Source of the DNA: an uncultured Gammaproteobacteria bacterium | Lineage (GTDB): Bacteria > Pseudomonadota > Gammaproteobacteria > GCA-001735895 | DNA: 7,641 nucleotides | Assembly: GCA_937980285.1 (NCBI GenBank) | Contig: CALJQI010000368.1 | Location: forward strand, 1 to 7,641 | Reading direction: 5' to 3' | Shown here: positions 5,174 to 7,641 of the stretch, one piece after another | How positions within the stretch are numbered: position 1 is the stretch's first letter | Layout of the letters: every line of letters begins with the position of its first letter | Notes under the pieces: generated by a model | Seen by the model: only the letters and a program-made list of their open reading frames with translations | Database searches by the model: none | What the model was told of the DNA's origin: nothing | Program-made: the position numbers and the translations under genes

Positions 5174-7042
5174 ATGAAAAAAATCATTCGCTATCTGGTG
5201 ATCGGAACGGTCGTCGCCATTGTCTTCCTGGTCTCGAGCATCGCGATTTTTGCCGCGCTGTTCGACGCCAATGCCTACAAGCAGGATTTATCCGACCTGG
5301 TGCGTGAACAAACCGGCCGCGAGCTTCAGTTTCACGGCGATGTCGACCTGACCATATACCCGGCGCTCGGCATGAAGCTTGGCGCGATGAGCCTGTCCAA
5401 TGCCGAGGGCTTCGGCGCGCAGCCGATGGTCAAGGTCAAACAGGTGAGCATTAGCGTCGATATGGCCTCGCTGATCACGCTCGAGCCACAGATCGACAAA
5501 CTGGTAATGCGCGATCTCGAACTGAACCTGATTACCAACAAGGCCGGCGTGACCAACTGGGACGACCTGATGCAGCCTGCGGCGCCGCAAAACGGCGCCA
5601 CAGGCGACGGCGCGAAGGATGGCGCGGGCACGGCGGCGTCCGATTTTGAAATCAGGGGCGCTTTCGCCGGACTCGATCTCGAAAACATCAGGTTGCTATG
5701 GCTCGACGAGCAGGCGGGCTCGAAGTTCGAAATCACCGACCTCGATCTCGGCACCGGGCGCATTGAGCCGAACAAGGCCTTCCCGCTGACGCTGCATCTC
5801 GATGCCAGCGCCAATGGTGATCTGGATATCGTTTTCGACTTCAATACGCAGGTCGAATACCTGATCGACAAGCAGCAACTGACCTTTAGCGAGATGGCTC
5901 TGAAGCTGAACGAGTTCGAAATCGGCGGGCGCCTGCAGCTGAGCGATTTCGCCCGACCCACGCCGACGCTGCGCTTCGACCTGACCTCGCAAAGCCTCGA
6001 TGTCGATGCACTGCTGGGCACGCCGCCGCCGACGCCGACTCAGGATGCCGGACCTGAGACGCAGCAGCAGTCGGCGGCGCAGGCAGCCGAAGACGTCAAG
6101 ATCGAACTGCCGGTGAAAATACTGCGCCAGCTGGATATCGACGGCAAGCTCGGCATCGCGCAGTTGAAAGCTCAAAACCTGCGCATGCAGGATTTGAGCG
6201 TCGATATCAAGGCGCAGAATGGCCTGATCGGGCTGAAACCGCTGAAGCTGTCGATGTATGGCGGCCAGGTCGAAACCTCGGTTGTCGTCGACGTCAAGTT
6301 CAGCACCCCGAAATACGGTATTGACGAGTCGGTGACTGCCGTGCAGGTGGGCGATCTGCTGAAGGATTACAGCGGAGAGGAACGCATTAGCGGCAGCCTC
6401 GATGCCGAGGCCAACCTGACCACCAGCGGCGAATGGCTGAGCGAGCTGAAAAAGAACAGCAACGGCCGTTTACGGCTCGCCTTTCTCGACGGTGCGCTCA
6501 ACGGTTTCAATATCCGCCATTCCATCGATAGCGCGAAGGCGAAGCTTCGAGGCAAGCAGCCGCCCCCGAAAGAGGAGCTCAAGACCGACTTTTCATCGCT
6601 GACCCTGAGCGGTGAAATAAAAAGAGGCGTGTTTACCAGCGACGACCTCGACCTGCAGGCGCCGCTGCTGCGCGCCGGCGGACGCGGCAGTGCCGACCTC
6701 AATACCGAGACCGTCGATTACCTGGTCGAAGCCAAGCTGGTCGGTACGGTCGAAGGGCAGCAGGGCAAAAGCGCCGACGAACTGGCCGGACTCGCCATTC
6801 CGGTCAGCGTCAAGGGGCCGTTCGCGGACCCGAAGATCGACGTCTTGCTCGATGAAATGCTGAAGGCGAAGGCCGACGCCGAGAAGGACCGGCTAAAGAC
6901 TGAAATCGAGGCGCAAAAGGAAGAAATCCGGCAGCAACTGGAAGCCGAAAAGAAAGCGCTGGAAGCGGCCATAAAGAAGCAGGAGCTCAAGGACAAGGCG
7001 AAGAAAAAGCTTGAGGACAAGCTCAAAAACCTGTTCGACTAG
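5174..7042 (+). CDS. asmA: AsmA family protein
   Basis: AsmA proteins are inner-membrane proteins with a large periplasmic part. They affect outer-membrane assembly and lipopolysaccharide levels, and the wider AsmA-like group is linked to lipid transport between the membranes. The 622-residue length is close to E. coli AsmA (about 617). A transmembrane helix spans about 6-30. The family N-terminal signature lies at about 45-82 (QTGRELQFHGDVDLTIYPAL and then LSNAEGF). Two low-complexity linkers, rich in Ala/Gly/Asp (about 135-156) and in Pro/Thr/Gln (282-306), separate beta-rich blocks. The conserved C-terminal block, around LAGLAIPVSVKGPFADPKID (528-547), is intact. Residues about 552-620 are a highly charged Lys/Glu-rich helix, probably coiled coil. 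The start at 5174 precedes a typical anchor; the Shine-Dalgarno is weak. The stop TAG directly abuts the mutY ATG. Confidence 0.93.
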   Translation: MKKIIRYLVIGTVVAIVFLVSSIAIFAALFDANAYKQDLSDLVREQTGRELQFHGDVDLTIYPALGMKLGAMSLSNAEGFGAQPMVKVKQVSISVDMASLITLEPQIDKLVMRDLELNLITNKAGVTNWDDLMQPAAPQNGATGDGAKDGAGTAASDFEIRGAFAGLDLENIRLLWLDEQAGSKFEITDLDLGTGRIEPNKAFPLTLHLDASANGDLDIVFDFNTQVEYLIDKQQLTFSEMALKLNEFEIGGRLQLSDFARPTPTLRFDLTSQSLDVDALLGTPPPTPTQDAGPETQQQSAAQAAEDVKIELPVKILRQLDIDGKLGIAQLKAQNLRMQDLSVDIKAQNGLIGLKPLKLSMYGGQVETSVVVDVKFSTPKYGIDESVTAVQVGDLLKDYSGEERISGSLDAEANLTTSGEWLSELKKNSNGRLRLAFLDGALNGFNIRHSIDSAKAKLRGKQPPPKEELKTDFSSLTLSGEIKRGVFTSDDLDLQAPLLRAGGRGSADLNTETVDYLVEAKLVGTVEGQQGKSADELAGLAIPVSVKGPFADPKIDVLLDEMLKAKADAEKDRLKTEIEAQKEEIRQQLEAEKKALEAAIKKQELKDKAKKKLEDKLKNLFD

Positions 7043-7641
7043 ATGGACGCCGACGCGGCCAGCTTCGCGCGCAGGGTACTGAACTGGTATCGCCGATACG
7101 GCCGTCACGACCTGCCCTGGCAACGGCAGGACGCCTATCGCGTCTGGCTGTCGGAAATCATGCTGCAGCAAACCCAGGTCAGCACGGTGATTCCGTATTA
7201 CCAGAATTTCATCAAGCGTTTCGCCAACATCAAACAGCTCGCCGAAGCCGATATCGACGAGGTGCTGCAGCACTGGCAGGGGCTCGGTTATTATGCGCGC
7301 GCGCGTAACCTGCACAAGGCCGCGCGGGTCGTTCGCGATCGGCACGGGGGCCGTTTTCCGCAAAGCTTCGACACGGTGGCTGCGCTGCCGGGAATCGGGC
7401 GCTCGACCGCCGGCGCGATCCTGAGTTTCGCCTTTGGACAGCGCTGGCCGATCCTCGATGGCAACGTCAAGCGCGTGCTGGCGCGCTGCTTCCGCGTGCC
7501 CGGCTGGTACGGGCAAAGCGAGACCATGAAACAACTGTGGTACCTGGCCGATTCGGTAACCCCGACCGAGCATGCGCCCGACTTCAACCAGGCGATGATG
7601 GATATCGGCTCGATGGTTTGCCTCAAGTCGAATCCCAAGTG
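7043..7641 (+). CDS. mutY: A/G-specific adenine DNA glycosylase MutY (3' truncated by window)
   Basis: MutY removes adenine mispaired with 8-oxoguanine or guanine, the first step of base excision repair of oxidative lesions. The 199 complete codons visible run past the window edge; full-length MutY is about 350 residues. The N-terminal catalytic domain is complete in its key points: LPWQ near residue 24, catalytic Glu38 (WLSEIMLQQTQV), the helix-hairpin-helix LPGIGRSTAGAI (115-126) and catalytic Asp139 (LDGNVKR). Cys193 (MVCLKSNPK) is the first iron-sulfur ligand of the C-x6-C-x2-C-x5-C motif. The window ends on TG, exactly where the second Cys codon (residue 200) is expected. The ATG follows the asmA stop with no gap and no separate Shine-Dalgarno, so translation is probably coupled to asmA. 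The asmA-mutY adjacency is, from general knowledge, common in gammaproteobacteria. Confidence 0.96.
   Translation, partial: MDADAASFARRVLNWYRRYGRHDLPWQRQDAYRVWLSEIMLQQTQVSTVIPYYQNFIKRFANIKQLAEADIDEVLQHWQGLGYYARARNLHKAARVVRDRHGGRFPQSFDTVAALPGIGRSTAGAILSFAFGQRWPILDGNVKRVLARCFRVPGWYGQSETMKQLWYLADSVTPTEHAPDFNQAMMDIGSMVCLKSNPK

Noticed and set aside
6893..7573. 226-codon minus-strand open frame across the asmA-mutY junction
   Set aside because: Both plus-strand genes are clear family members over the whole span; the minus frame has no recognisable motif.

Overview
The window looks like chromosome of a gammaproteobacterium with high-GC genes. The evidence is the gene set: a CbpA-type J-protein, a DegP/DegQ-type protease, a DUF2333 protein, and an AsmA gene abutting mutY. 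The protein sequences also resemble gammaproteobacterial homologues. No rRNA, tRNA, CRISPR array, complete insertion sequence or phage gene is visible. The genus cannot be named from this sequence alone.

Layout: (1) 2-568, + strand, is the 3' end of rmuC. (2) 607-3425, + strand, is a close-packed run of a cbpA-like co-chaperone, a periplasmic HtrA/Deg serine protease with two PDZ domains, and moaC of molybdenum cofactor synthesis. Spacings are 10 and 13 bp and recognisable Shine-Dalgarno sites are missing, so co-transcription and translational coupling are plausible. (3) 3434-4030 is an accessory island of REP-like hairpin repeats around a small GIY-YIG nuclease gene. That gene is about 47% GC, while moaC next door reaches 68% locally, and it has its own good ribosome binding site. 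(4) 4043-5092, - strand, is a DUF2333 single-pass membrane protein. (5) An 81-bp divergent intergenic region follows, carrying a near-perfect palindrome. (6) 5174-7042, + strand, is an AsmA-family inner-membrane protein with a large periplasmic part. (7) From 7043, + strand, is mutY, starting at the base after the asmA stop codon and cut by the window end exactly at its iron-sulfur cluster motif.

Functionally most of this is housekeeping: genome maintenance (RmuC, MutY), proteostasis (CbpA in the cytoplasm, Deg protease in the periplasm), cofactor synthesis (MoaC) and cell-envelope upkeep (AsmA, perhaps DUF2333). The part that stands out is the REP/GIY-YIG island. One intact 99-residue nuclease gene sits between oppositely oriented copies of the same repeat, and the whole is bracketed by a nearly identical ~34-nt direct repeat. 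This resembles the arrangement of RAYT transposases and their REPs, but with an unrelated nuclease family. It is the best candidate here for an undescribed mobile or repeat-maintaining system, though the sequence alone does not prove mobility.
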